NCBI GenBank assembly: GCA_015065065.1
Contig: SVQX01000010.1
Span: 1 to 55,977, forward strand
From: Oscillospiraceae bacterium
Lineage (GTDB): Bacteria; Bacillota; Clostridia; Oscillospirales; CAG-272
DNA: 55,977 nt
Reading direction: 5' to 3'
Under the pieces are notes generated by a model. It did not search any database and had not been told where the DNA came from. It saw only the letters and a program-made list of their open reading frames with translations. Made by a program: the position numbers and the translations under genes. Shown in pieces: positions 29,029 through 39,423 of the stretch; within the stretch, counting starts at the first letter, position 1; the number at the start of each line of letters is the position of its first letter.

Positions 29029-30089
29029 TAAAGCTCCTTTCCGTCCGCCCGTCGCAGCTGACCGCAGGAGGCGTTGATGTCCGCCCCGAGCTTGCGGCGC
29101 ACAGTGGCGCGAATGCCTTTTGCTTCAAGCGTTTTTGCAAACGTGCGGATAGCAGCCTCGTCCGCCCGAACAAAGCCGGTCTCCTCTACCTCGTTTACGG
29201 GAATAAGGTTGACGTGAATTGGCATGGTGCTGTTGCGCGTCCGCAGGCTGCGGTTGAGCAGCTCGGCAAGGGACAGAGCATTCTCTCGGGAATCGTTTTT
29301 GCCCGATATCAGCGTATATTCAAAAGAAATTCTGCGTCCCGATGCGCTATAATAATCCTTGCAGGCACGCATCAGCTCCTCAACGCCCCACTTGTTGTTG
29401 ACGGGCATTATGGCACTGCGCGTCGTGTCGTCCGCCGCGTGAAGCGAGATGGAGAGAGTGATCTGTAGATTTTCCTTTGCCAGCTCGTAAATTTTGGGAA
29501 CGATACCGCAGGTAGAGAGGGAAATGTGCCGCTGACCTATGCAAATACCCTTTTCGTCGCCCACAAGGCGCAAAAATTTCAGCACGTTGTCGTAGTTGTC
29601 AAGCGGCTCGCCAATTCCCATCATAACAATGTTGGAAATGCGCTCGTTTGAGTCCTTTTGCGCGGCGATTACCTGACCGAGCAGCTCGCCCGCGTCAAGG
29701 TCGCGAACCTTTCCTCCAATAGTGGAGGCACAGAATTTGCAGCCCATGCGACAGCCGACCTGCGAGGATATGCATATCGTGTTGCCATGCTCGTATTTCA
29801 TGACCACCGACTCCACGCAATTGCCGTCGGCAAGCTCAAATAAGTATTTGACCGTGCCGTCAATGGCGCTGACAAGTCGTCGCTTTGGGCGTGGTAGGTG
29901 GTAGCTTGCCACCTCTGACAGCTTTTGTTTTGTGACCTTGGAGATGTTTGTCATCTCGTCTGGAGAGAGCCCGCGGTGAAGCTGAACGAACAGCTGCTCG
30001 GCGCGGTACTTCGGTTCGCCGATAGAGATCATCAAGTCGCAAAGCTCCTCCCGCGACATTGACAGAAGGGAGGGAAGATTGTTGTTCAT
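29028..30089 (-). CDS. rlmN: 23S rRNA (adenine2503-C2)-methyltransferase, radical SAM
   Basis: CISSQVGCRMGCKFCASTIGGKVRDLDAGELLGQV; NIVMMGIGEPLDNYDNV. Confidence 0.97.
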   Translation of the reverse strand: MNNNLPSLLSMSREELCDLMISIGEPKYRAEQLFVQLHRGLSPDEMTNISKVTKQKLSEVASYHLPRPKRRLVSAIDGTVKYLFELADGNCVESVVMKYEHGNTICISSQVGCRMGCKFCASTIGGKVRDLDAGELLGQVIAAQKDSNERISNIVMMGIGEPLDNYDNVLKFLRLVGDEKGICIGQRHISLSTCGIVPKIYELAKENLQITLSISLHAADDTTRSAIMPVNNKWGVEELMRACKDYYSASGRRISFEYTLISGKNDSRENALSLAELLNRSLRTRNSTMPIHVNLIPVNEVEETGFVRADEAAIRTFAKTLEAKGIRATVRRKLGADINASCGQLRRADGKEL

Positions 30090-30116
30090 GTATAAATTTC
30101 CTTTGTGTGTAAAGGT

Positions 30117-31517
30117 TTAAAGTCTTTTTAGCTTGGCAATGAAGAAGCCGTCCGTGCCATACTCATCGGGCGTGAGGGTAATGCAACCCCGCTCTGAGCG
30201 TATTGCAGAAAGTCCTTGGCGGCGCGGGGAAAACTCAAAATCCACCGCGCAAAATTCGGGGTGATTTTTAAGGAAATCGCTGACTACCGCACCGTTTTCC
30301 TCGGGCAGCAGAGTGCAGGTGGAGTAGACAAGCACGCCGCCGCGCTTTAAGTATTTCGCGCTCTGCTCAAGAATTTCCCGTTGAATTGCGGGTAGCTTTG
30401 CCGCCTCGGTAAGATCCTTCCCGCGAATCTCCGGCTTTTTGGAAATAACGCCGAGGCCTGAGCAGGGAACGTCGCAAAGCACGCGATCTGCCTTTTCTAT
30501 CAAGGACTTATCGGGGTCACGAGCGTCCCGCCTTTGCGTTTTTATAATGTCGATGCCAAGCCTCTTTGCACCCTTTTGTACGAGAGAGAGCTTGCTTTCA
30601 TGCAAATCAAAGCTGAATATCTCGCCGCTGTTTTCCATGCGAATAGCGCAGCCGAAAGCCTTGGAGCCGGGGCAGGAGCAGGTGTCTATTACAAGCTCGC
30701 CTGCCTGTGCGCCAAGCACCTCAACGCAGAGCTGTGATGCCTCGTCCTGAACGAATATGTGACCGTTTTTGAATTCATCGCCGTCAAAAACCCCGCCCTT
30801 GTCGAGTCGGAGAGTTGAATCGAGGTAAAGACCGTCAGATACAGAAAATCCTTGCTTCGACAAGCTGTTTTTGACTGCACCTACGGTTGTTCTCAATGTG
30901 TTTACACGCAGAGTAATGGGCGGCCTTTGAGCAAACGCCGCCATAACGCGCTCCGCCTTTTCCTCTCCGAATGCGGCGATAAATTTCTCCGCGAGGGGGA
31001 GGGGGAGTCCGTAAGCCACCGAGCGGGCAAGATTTGGCTTGTCCGCAAGCGCGGAATATCTGTCCGCAAAATCGGCGGGAGTAAAATGCGTTTCCCGCTT
31101 CTTGCCCTCGACCGAGCGCAGATAAGCACGCAATACGGCGTTGACAAACCCCGAGCTTTTTCGCAAAGCGACGGCAACGCTTTCGTTGATGGCGGCAAAA
31201 TCGGGCACGCGGTCAAGGTAGACAAGCTGATACAGTCCCATTCGCAGGGCGCAAAGCGTCTGCGCGTCCACGTCGGAAAGCTTGCGCGCCGAGAATTGGG
31301 ACAAAATAAAATCCAGCGTCACCCGACGTTCAAGCACGCCGTACACAAGAGAGGTAAACAGCGCCTTGTCCTCGGGGGATAGCTCGTGTCTGCCAAGGGC
31401 GGTGTCGAGGGCTATATTTGCGTATTGTCCGCCCTCTACCCGAATCAGCACGTCAAGTGCGAGCAAACGCGGAGAAGTGACGGATTTTTTTGATGCATCA
31501 ATGTTTTTGTTTTTCAT
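30117..31517 (-). CDS. rsmB: 16S rRNA (cytosine967-C5)-methyltransferase
   Basis: NusB-like N-domain; VIDTCSCPGSKAF; DVPCSGLGVISKKPEIR; YSTCTLLPEEN. Confidence 0.93.
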   Translation of the reverse strand: MKNKNIDASKKSVTSPRLLALDVLIRVEGGQYANIALDTALGRHELSPEDKALFTSLVYGVLERRVTLDFILSQFSARKLSDVDAQTLCALRMGLYQLVYLDRVPDFAAINESVAVALRKSSGFVNAVLRAYLRSVEGKKRETHFTPADFADRYSALADKPNLARSVAYGLPLPLAEKFIAAFGEEKAERVMAAFAQRPPITLRVNTLRTTVGAVKNSLSKQGFSVSDGLYLDSTLRLDKGGVFDGDEFKNGHIFVQDEASQLCVEVLGAQAGELVIDTCSCPGSKAFGCAIRMENSGEIFSFDLHESKLSLVQKGAKRLGIDIIKTQRRDARDPDKSLIEKADRVLCDVPCSGLGVISKKPEIRGKDLTEAAKLPAIQREILEQSAKYLKRGGVLVYSTCTLLPEENGAVVSDFLKNHPEFCAVDFEFSPRRQGLSAIRSERGCITLTPDEYGTDGFFIAKLKRL

Positions 31518-31524
31518 TTTTCGG

Positions 31525-32250
31525 TCATCTGCGGCGGTTGCCGTTAAATATAAGAATAAGACGGAGCAGGTAAATAAGGGAGTACGCCAGCGCCGCAACG
31601 TAGGTCAGGGCGGCGGCGGTCAACACCTTGCGTGCCGCCTTCAGCTCTCCTGTGTCAAGCATTGCAGAGCCTCTGAGAGTTGCCATAGCTCTTGCCGAGG
31701 CGTTGAACTCGGTGGGCAGAGTCACAAGCTGAAAAAGGGTTGAAAAGGAGAAGCAAATTATACCTGCAAGCATAAGCGGGGTGGCAAGGGGAGAGGGGAT
31801 AGCCGTCGCATAGGCTAAAATAGAGCCTATAAGAAAAAGCGGCATAGATAGCTTTGATCCGAGATTGGTTATTGGAATGATAGCCGCGCGGATCTTGATG
31901 GGAAAATATTTCTGCGCGTGCTGAATGGCGTGTCCCGCCTCGTGAGCCGCGATTCCGACTGCGGCGGCAGAGGTGGAGGAATACACGCTGTCAGACAGAC
32001 GTATAATGTCAGCGCGAGGATCGTAGTGATCGGTAAGCTCGCCCGACACGCGCTCCACACTGGTGTGTGAAAGTCCATTTGCATCAAGTATTTTTCGAGC
32101 AGCCTCAGCACCCGTGATGCTTCGCCTGTTGCGGACATTTTGGTATTTATTAAACGTAGACTTTACGTTTATCTGCGCGACAAACGTAAATATCATAGCG
32201 ACAAAGACGGGAATAAGCGTCCAGTCGCCCATAAAGAGTCCAAATATCAT
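31525..32250 (-). CDS. Zinc metallopeptidase, YugP-type membrane protease
   Basis: AAVGIAAHEAGHAIQHAQKYFPIKIRAAIIPITNLGSKLS. Confidence 0.9.
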   Translation of the reverse strand: MIFGLFMGDWTLIPVFVAMIFTFVAQINVKSTFNKYQNVRNRRSITGAEAARKILDANGLSHTSVERVSGELTDHYDPRADIIRLSDSVYSSTSAAAVGIAAHEAGHAIQHAQKYFPIKIRAAIIPITNLGSKLSMPLFLIGSILAYATAIPSPLATPLMLAGIICFSFSTLFQLVTLPTEFNASARAMATLRGSAMLDTGELKAARKVLTAAALTYVAALAYSLIYLLRLILIFNGNRRR

Positions 32251-32266
32251 GGAAACCTCCAAAGCT

Positions 32267-33220
32267 TTATTCGCCGAGCCGATCTCCCACAGACAGCCGT
32301 CTGCCGCGAATGAAATCAGCCGCATTCATTTGTCCTTTGCCCTCGGGGAGCAGGCGCTCAAACGAGATGACCGTTCCGCCGCCGCAGGCGACAAGCACCC
32401 GTCCGTCACCCGCGTCGTCAAGAGAAATAACGGTACCGCAAGGGGCATCGGTGTGCATATCACGGCAAAGACGCGAGCGAACTAATTTGAGCAGCTTGTC
32501 GTTTGGCATTTTGGTGAAGGCGAGCGGAATGGGGGAAAGACCGCGCACGGTGTTATGGATAGTTTGCGCGTCTTTTGAAAAGTCTATAAGGCAATCCGAT
32601 TTTTCAATTTTTGCCGCATAGGTGGCAAGGCTGTCGTCCTGCACCTCGCGGACGGCAGTGCCAAGTCGTATTCGCTCAACGGTTTGGAGCAGAGCTTCAG
32701 CACCCAGCGCGCCAAGTCCGTCGTGGACGTCCTCAAAATTGAAATTTTCTTCAATGACAAACTCTTTTTTGAGCAGCATGTCGCCGGTATCAAGTCCCGC
32801 CGCCATATACATTGTGGTAATACCCGTGACGGGACAACCCTCCATTATCGCGCGCTGCATGGGAGCCGCGCCGCGATAGGCGGGAAGGAGCGAGCCGTGG
32901 ACATTTATGCAGCCGTGCTTCGGATAGTCGAGAACGTATGCGGGCAGAATTTTTCCATACGCTACAACGGCAATAAGGTCAGGAGCAAGAGAAGCAAGCT
33001 CATTCGCAAACGCGCCGTCCTTTAAGGTCGCAGGCTGAAAAACGGGAATACCGCGCTCCTCGGCGTATACCTTAACGGGCGGGGGAGTGAGTGTGTAGCC
33101 TCTGCCCTTGGGCTTGTCGGGCTGGGTGACAACTCCCACTATCTCGTCGCGTCCCGCCTCACAAAGTGCTTTGAGGGAAAACAGGGCAAAATCGGGAGTG
33201 CCCATAAAGAGTATGCGCAT
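32267..33220 (-). CDS. fmt: Methionyl-tRNA formyltransferase
   Basis: MRILFMGTPDFALFSLKAL; VVAYGKILP; NVHGSLLPAYRGAAPMQRAIMEG. Confidence 0.97.
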   Translation of the reverse strand: MRILFMGTPDFALFSLKALCEAGRDEIVGVVTQPDKPKGRGYTLTPPPVKVYAEERGIPVFQPATLKDGAFANELASLAPDLIAVVAYGKILPAYVLDYPKHGCINVHGSLLPAYRGAAPMQRAIMEGCPVTGITTMYMAAGLDTGDMLLKKEFVIEENFNFEDVHDGLGALGAEALLQTVERIRLGTAVREVQDDSLATYAAKIEKSDCLIDFSKDAQTIHNTVRGLSPIPLAFTKMPNDKLLKLVRSRLCRDMHTDAPCGTVISLDDAGDGRVLVACGGGTVISFERLLPEGKGQMNAADFIRGRRLSVGDRLGE

Positions 33221-33676
33221 TTATTGATCCTCCGCCATTTTGGCAATATCAATGAACAGCTTGCCGTCAAGATGGTCAAGCTCGTGGCAGAAGGCGCGGG
33301 CAAGCAGGTCGCTTCCCGTCAGCTCTATCTCCTTACCGTTGCGGTCAAGCGCGCGGACGGTAACGTGCATGGGGCGCTTGGTGGTTCCCCATCTGTTGGG
33401 GATGGAGAGGCAGCCCTCCTCCGCCTCCTGCTCTCCCGAGTAGGCAACGATCTTGGGGTTTATCAGCTCAATGACCTGTCCCTCCTCCACCTCAATAACT
33501 ACTATTCGGCGGAGAATGCCCACCTGGGGTGCGGCAAGCCCGCAGCCGTTTGCGTCGCGCATGGTTTCCACCATATCGTCGAGCAGACGGTGAACGCGAG
33601 GGGTTATAGTCTCAACGGGACGGCAAACCTTGCGGAGAGCCTCGTCGCCAAGCTTTCTTATCTGTAATTTTGCCAT
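33221..33676 (-). CDS. def: Peptide deformylase
   Basis: GCGLAAPQVGILRRIVVIE; EEGCLSIPN; FCHELDHLDGKLFID. Confidence 0.96.
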   Translation of the reverse strand: MAKLQIRKLGDEALRKVCRPVETITPRVHRLLDDMVETMRDANGCGLAAPQVGILRRIVVIEVEEGQVIELINPKIVAYSGEQEAEEGCLSIPNRWGTTKRPMHVTVRALDRNGKEIELTGSDLLARAFCHELDHLDGKLFIDIAKMAEDQ

Positions 33677-33704
33677 AACGTCAAATTTCCTTTCGGGTAT
33701 TGTA

Positions 33705-36143
33705 TCAGTATTTGGAATCGAGAGGTACTTCCTTGCCGGTCATCACGCGCACGGCGTCCGCGATTATTTTGTCGCAGAAGGAGCGGGAAACGTAGAATCT
33801 GCCCTGTGCCTGCGAGGGATCGCTTGCCGAGCTTGGCGAATCGAGAGCTTCAACGGTCATAAACGATTTACGCTCGGAGTATTGATAGAATCTGTATACG
33901 TTGCAGACCGAGTTTGACTCGCGCACGGGTTTTCCGTTCTCGTCGCGGGCAATATAGTCGCCGTCGTTACCGATAACGGTAAGCTTCAGCTGACACTCGG
34001 AGTCGGGAGACTCAAGGAACGCCTGTATCTCGTCGTCTGACAGCTCCGCCATGCCCTCCAGCGAGGCGGTAGCAAGGGAGTATGCAAAAAAGCGCTTGAA
34101 GTTATACACTGCTGTCTCCTTTGCGGACGAGCCCGAGGGCTTGGTGACGTATATGCTGTAATCCAGCTTTTTGCCGTTTGCATATACTGTCAGCTTATCC
34201 GTACCGATGGTAGGTACGCCGTTTTTGTCTACCTTTGTGGAGGCAGAATTGTCAAGCAGGAAGTGGACGGTCGTGTCCTTGCTCTCAACGATTATCTCCG
34301 TGATATGGGCGATATTAAATCCGAAAAATTCGCGGCTGTACCAGTCCACGTCCTCCCACTCAAGGAAGGGAGCCTGATGCTCGGCAAACTCCACTATCAT
34401 ATCGTAGTCGGGGGAATATGCGTAGTAAACGCCGTCGGTGTTGGCGCTTATCTCAACGTGGTTGTAAACACTGCCCTCGGAGGTGTTCAGGTAGTAGCTG
34501 ATGATATGAGCAGGGCTGCTCAAGCCGTATTTTTCAAGGTCGTCGTCGGACGGTCCGAGCTTTACTACCTTATCGATAGTCATGGTGTTCAGATTCTGCA
34601 GGACGGAATAAATGTTATTCGAGTCGGGCAGATATCCAGCCATGTACTTTGATGACATTTGGAAGGGAAGAGTTGAATAAAGCTGATTTTCTCTTTTTGA
34701 TAGAGGAATATAGGAAAATGCGGTGACGACGGTGGAGTTTTTTGCAAGAGCCGCGTCGTACATTTTTGAAAACTCGTCGTCGGGCATGTTTGAGATTATC
34801 TCGTCGTATTTTTTCTCGTACTGTGCAAGCTCCTCGTCGGTAGCGTTTGTCAGATCCTCGCGCGAGACCTCAAGAAGCTCGGAGAGAAGTCCGAGGTACA
34901 TCTCGTCGTAATCTATGTGCGAGCGGTAGGTAAAGTCGGAAACGTCGTAATACTGATTGGACGAGGTGTACACTATCGTAGGAACTACAAGGGCTTCAAC
35001 GGGGATCATCATACCCTCGGTGATATTGGCGGAGTTTAACACGTAAACTGTATCTCTGCTCTCGTACATAGCGTAGTAGCCGCTGCCTGTCAGCGTCATG
35101 TCGCCGACGGTGACGGTATACTCCTCACCCGTCATAGTGGTAATAGTGTATTTGGTAGGCTCGTACATGTATTCCACCGTTACGCCCTCGCCTGCCATAT
35201 CCGAAAGGTTGCCGGATTCGGTGCCGGTACCCTCAGGGTACTCCGTTTTCGTGCGAAGCTCGCTGACAAGACCGTATTCGGATAGGTCAATAGTACCGTC
35301 GGAATTTTTAACGGGATCAGCCAGACGGTGAGTGGAAATGGTGTAGCCGCAGGCGGATGCAAGGGTGGCAAACAGCTCGTCATCAAGCAAAAGCCCCTCG
35401 TGTCCCTCAACGAAAAACCTGTTGCTGTCGCCACGAACAAGCGTCATTTCACCGTACTCGTTTTTGAGCCGTATCTCTTTTATGACCTTGCTTTCATCCT
35501 TGGTGGAGGACATATCGTAGGTAAGCTGCTTGAACATAAGCACGCGACGGTTGTGACCAAGCTCTTCCGTTTGTGCGGTGTGAACTACGGCGTAGATCTC
35601 ATAATCTCCCGTGGATTCGTCCACGTCAAGAAGCGTGCCGTTCTTAGTCTGATAAAAGCCCTCGTGGTTTACGTCGCAAAGCTCACCGTCAAGGAACAGC
35701 GCGTACTTGCCGTTCCTCTTTTTGAGAGTATACTCCACGCCGTCGACGTCGGTATAGGTATATATATCAACGATATAATTTACAAATATCAACGCTCCGA
35801 CAAGCAGGACCACGGCTACCGCCAGAGCGATAAGAGCGCGCTTCTGGTTTCGCAGCGAGGTCTTGCGGCGAGCCTTGCGGGACAGCTTTTTCCAGTGGGC
35901 AAAGAGTACAGTATCGTCACTTAGCCTGTCGTCCACAATATGCTCGGACGACACTCGCCCGCCAAAGCCGTCAGCGGGAATATCCGCACCCTCGGGGAAG
36001 GTAAACCAGCCCTCAAAGCTGTATCCCTTGCGGACGGGAGCAGGCAGAGCGCCTACTCTGTCGCCGCGCACTGCAGTCACGGAGCGGATATCGACCTCTC
36101 CCCGACCGGGATTAAATATAAGGTGAATTTCGTTTTGCATCAA
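33705..36143 (-). CDS. DUF4340-type protein with N-terminal InlB/Flg_new-like repeat before the TM helix
   Basis: KGYSFEGWFTFPEGADIP... motif, one TM helix (RALIALAVAVVLLVGALIFVNYIV), long extracytoplasmic region; in the Gld-like ABC cluster. Confidence 0.7.
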   Translation of the reverse strand: MMQNEIHLIFNPGRGEVDIRSVTAVRGDRVGALPAPVRKGYSFEGWFTFPEGADIPADGFGGRVSSEHIVDDRLSDDTVLFAHWKKLSRKARRKTSLRNQKRALIALAVAVVLLVGALIFVNYIVDIYTYTDVDGVEYTLKKRNGKYALFLDGELCDVNHEGFYQTKNGTLLDVDESTGDYEIYAVVHTAQTEELGHNRRVLMFKQLTYDMSSTKDESKVIKEIRLKNEYGEMTLVRGDSNRFFVEGHEGLLLDDELFATLASACGYTISTHRLADPVKNSDGTIDLSEYGLVSELRTKTEYPEGTGTESGNLSDMAGEGVTVEYMYEPTKYTITTMTGEEYTVTVGDMTLTGSGYYAMYESRDTVYVLNSANITEGMMIPVEALVVPTIVYTSSNQYYDVSDFTYRSHIDYDEMYLGLLSELLEVSREDLTNATDEELAQYEKKYDEIISNMPDDEFSKMYDAALAKNSTVVTAFSYIPLSKRENQLYSTLPFQMSSKYMAGYLPDSNNIYSVLQNLNTMTIDKVVKLGPSDDDLEKYGLSSPAHIISYYLNTSEGSVYNHVEISANTDGVYYAYSPDYDMIVEFAEHQAPFLEWEDVDWYSREFFGFNIAHITEIIVESKDTTVHFLLDNSASTKVDKNGVPTIGTDKLTVYANGKKLDYSIYVTKPSGSSAKETAVYNFKRFFAYSLATASLEGMAELSDDEIQAFLESPDSECQLKLTVIGNDGDYIARDENGKPVRESNSVCNVYRFYQYSERKSFMTVEALDSPSSASDPSQAQGRFYVSRSFCDKIIADAVRVMTGKEVPLDSKY

Positions 36144-36199
36144 ATGCTTCCATTCCTTTCAGGCGGCAACGTACGCCGCGCTGTGATTAGATATTACGC

Positions 36200-37870
36200 T
36201 TACAAATATTTTCTCTTTACGTTGACGTAAATTCCCACGCCGAAGCAAACAGCCGCGGGAATTACCGCAAGGCAGATGGCGGTTACAGTCGCACCGTCGG
36301 GGGTATATGCGTCCGAGGCTATCTCGGTAACTGCCATAGCCTTAAAGGGAATGTCAACGGGTATTATCTCTCTGCCGATTCCGCGCAGGGAGGCGAGCAT
36401 AAGGTCGGTGTTGCCGTAGGAGGCGGAGGAGAGAAGCTCGTCTGACACGAGCTCGGTAGAGGCGCAGACTGCAACGTATGAGGGAATATTGAGTCCCTGC
36501 GTGTCACTGCTGCCCTCCTGAACTATGCGAGTCTCCGACGTGATCGTCATAAGCTTGAATATATTTTGCGACGTGGATATCTCGTACTGCTCGCCGCCGA
36601 TCTCCGCAACAGCCGAGGGAGAGGCGGTAAAAATGTCATACATGCTTCTGGATACGCCGTTTTTGTAGTAAGAGCCGTAGGTGTAGGCGGGTAAGCCCTC
36701 CGTTTCGTCTGCCTCCTTGACGGTTTCGTCGTAGCTGTCTGAGTAGCTGACGGAGGTGGCGTTGGGAAATATTACCTTGGCGGGGTAGATGGCGTTTCGC
36801 ATAGCCGAGGTAAGATTTGCACCCGTGCCGCGGGTAGCGTAATCCGCGATAAGGGAGTAGCCGTCCTTGTCGATATGTCGCACGGTGTCCCTAACGGTAT
36901 AGTTTTCTCCTTCGGCACGGTTGATGGAAACACCCCATTCCTCAAGGTATTCCTCAAGGTTTGCAAGCTTTGGCGTTTCGTTGTCCACGAACAGCATATA
37001 AGAGAACGCGCCGTCAAGATATTTGTCCAGCTTGTCTATTTCGGATATGCCCGTGTCTCCGAGGTTACCAAAGCCCTTGAAATCCTCTTGGGGGTCGTAG
37101 GTAATGATAATACGGCAATCCGCGGGGATCTCCTCCTTTTCAAAGTCGATAAGCTGTACGATATAGCCCGCTTTTTCAATAAGGTTGAGAAATTCCGGTA
37201 TCTTGTCCGTCTGCTCGCCGTGGTTTGTTGTAACACAGCATATCGGCGACTCCGCCTGCGTTACGGAAAGAATGTTGGAGCAAAAGGCTTTTTCGCCTGA
37301 GTATGCCCATATCGTGTTGTCGTCGTTGAAGGTAAAGAAGGCATTTTTGGTAAGCACGCGGAACTCCGTTCCGAATTCCACGATTACGTTTGTGGAATAG
37401 ATATTGGAGGAGGATGTTACCTTGTAGGGCTGAGCCAGCGAGGGGTCAAGCTCCACGTTTATAAAGGAAACGGAGATCGCGTCGGGAAATTTTTTCTGCA
37501 GCTGAAGCGCGGTGTAAAGAATATAGCGGGAGGAATCCGTCGAATTCCAAACGTCGCGGTCGTCGCAAAAGATAAGGTTTATCTTGATAGGCTCCTCGCC
37601 GCGCGCCGCCCTGTTGCTGTTGACGGACTCGACCATAGGTATCGCGTGGCTCTCAAGCAGCTCGGCGGTTGAAGCCTGCAGGGTGTAAAAGGATGGGGGG
37701 GTCAGACCGTCGTCGGTGTAAAAACTGTCAGTGTACTTTGTGGCTGTGTTGTCCACAAACCACAAATTTATCCCCGTCAGCGTGCTTGCGGCAACGTTTA
37801 GGAGAATGACGGCGAGTATAACGCCTGCCGTTATGGCGGAGAAAATCGCTTTTTTTCTGTTTTTCATCAT
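36200..37870 (-). CDS. GldG-family ABC-associated protein (paralog 1)
   Basis: N- and C-terminal TM helices; GldG-type central domain (CVTTNHGEQTDKIPEFLNLIEKAGY). Confidence 0.75.
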   Translation of the reverse strand: MMKNRKKAIFSAITAGVILAVILLNVAASTLTGINLWFVDNTATKYTDSFYTDDGLTPPSFYTLQASTAELLESHAIPMVESVNSNRAARGEEPIKINLIFCDDRDVWNSTDSSRYILYTALQLQKKFPDAISVSFINVELDPSLAQPYKVTSSSNIYSTNVIVEFGTEFRVLTKNAFFTFNDDNTIWAYSGEKAFCSNILSVTQAESPICCVTTNHGEQTDKIPEFLNLIEKAGYIVQLIDFEKEEIPADCRIIITYDPQEDFKGFGNLGDTGISEIDKLDKYLDGAFSYMLFVDNETPKLANLEEYLEEWGVSINRAEGENYTVRDTVRHIDKDGYSLIADYATRGTGANLTSAMRNAIYPAKVIFPNATSVSYSDSYDETVKEADETEGLPAYTYGSYYKNGVSRSMYDIFTASPSAVAEIGGEQYEISTSQNIFKLMTITSETRIVQEGSSDTQGLNIPSYVAVCASTELVSDELLSSASYGNTDLMLASLRGIGREIIPVDIPFKAMAVTEIASDAYTPDGATVTAICLAVIPAAVCFGVGIYVNVKRKYL

Positions 37871-39372
37871 GCGTATTTCCTCCTTATGAGTACGACTGCG
37901 CCGATAGCGAATATTATAAGCGCGGGAGTGGCGGTCATTATTACCGTGACGGTGGTGGCGGTCTTAGTTGTCATTGTGCGGATAGAGAGGTCTGTGATAG
38001 GCTGGGCCGGTATGCCGAGCGGGATGGCGTCCTTGCCCATAGCGCCTATCGTGGAGAGCAGAACGTCCTTGTTAGCGTAGACGCCGTTTTGCATAGAATC
38101 CTCGGAGGCAAAGTCAATAGACGAGCAGGCAAGCAGCTTGCTGCCATCGGTGGAGCTTGTAAGAGTCATAAGAGCAAAACCGTTCTCTGTGCGCTCGGTA
38201 GCTCTGCCCGCTGCCCAAGCCTCCGCTCCCGATTTTGAAAGCAGAAGAGTGGAGAGAGTGCGCTTTGAATCGGCACTTGTAAAGCTTCCGTCAGCGGTTT
38301 GCACAAAGCCGTCTGCCACGTCGATAATTCCCGCGTTGGACAGGCGTATCGCACCGTCGATGCCCTCAAATATCCTTTTGCCCTCGCCAACCCTTGAGGT
38401 GTCGGCAAGAAAGGTGTAGCCGTCCGGCGTCAGCGAATTGGAAAGGTCTCGCACGGCGGCACATTCCTCAACGCCGGATTCGGTTGACTTGTGTCGGTAT
38501 TCCACGCCCCATTTTGCAAGGAAGCCTTCGAGATTTTCAAATCCGCCCGCGCGGAAGGTATCAGCCGAGGTGAAAACGGCAAGCTTTCCGCCGCTTGACA
38601 TAAAGCTGTCCAGCTTGTCGATCTCAGAAATGCCGGAGGCGCCGTCCTCTACCGTCAGATCGCGGGTGGGGTTGTAAATAATGATAAGATCGCAGTCGTC
38701 GGGGACGTCGTAGGACAGCAGATCCATGTAGCTGACGTTATATCCGGCGTCAACGACGGTGTGCATTATCTCGTTGTCAAGCAAGGATTCGCCGTGGTTG
38801 AGAGTAAAGTAGCACATAGGGGTGCTGTCCTCGGTGACAGCCTTCATAGCCACGGCAAAGCGGCGGTCGCCGAGATACGCCGTGGGAGTGGTGTTGTCGG
38901 AGGCGGAGAAGGCAAAGAAGTCAGTGGCGTTACAAACGCGATTCCTTTCGCCGCAGATTACCACCACGTCGGAGGTGGCGTTAACGCCAAATTGCTTTGC
39001 GTATGAGGGGTTTTCGTATATATTTGTATGAGCTATCTCAATTTTATCGGGGTACTTGTCCGCCAACTCGCAGGCGGTGGCATAAATATATTTTTGGATG
39101 TCGGAGACTTTGGCGTCCTCCTTCGTCATACAGAACATGACGGTTATTTTTTCGTCTGTGGCGGGTATGACTTCCTTGTCAAGGTAGTCGTAGCAGGAGT
39201 CGCTGACGGGAAACGCCAACACGCGATTCATATTTATAAACCATGAATATCTCAACGCAAGGGTGGAGAAAACGGTATTTACGAGGATAAGAACCGCAAC
39301 AAGGGTGACAGTAAGTCCTACGGACACACTGCCGTGACGCCACAGCTTTTTTCGGGAATATCCGTTAGCCAT
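37867..39372 (-). CDS. GldG-family ABC-associated protein (paralog 2)
   Basis: Similar architecture (CYFTLNHGESLLDNEIMHTVVDAGY; ISEIDKLDSFMSSGGKLAVF). Confidence 0.75.
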   Translation of the reverse strand: MANGYSRKKLWRHGSVSVGLTVTLVAVLILVNTVFSTLALRYSWFINMNRVLAFPVSDSCYDYLDKEVIPATDEKITVMFCMTKEDAKVSDIQKYIYATACELADKYPDKIEIAHTNIYENPSYAKQFGVNATSDVVVICGERNRVCNATDFFAFSASDNTTPTAYLGDRRFAVAMKAVTEDSTPMCYFTLNHGESLLDNEIMHTVVDAGYNVSYMDLLSYDVPDDCDLIIIYNPTRDLTVEDGASGISEIDKLDSFMSSGGKLAVFTSADTFRAGGFENLEGFLAKWGVEYRHKSTESGVEECAAVRDLSNSLTPDGYTFLADTSRVGEGKRIFEGIDGAIRLSNAGIIDVADGFVQTADGSFTSADSKRTLSTLLLSKSGAEAWAAGRATERTENGFALMTLTSSTDGSKLLACSSIDFASEDSMQNGVYANKDVLLSTIGAMGKDAIPLGIPAQPITDLSIRTMTTKTATTVTVIMTATPALIIFAIGAVVLIRRKYA

Positions 39373-39423
39373 TTAAAAACCTTTCCTTTCGAAAACTTTG
39401 AGTCTTGACCGTGTTGGCGTGTA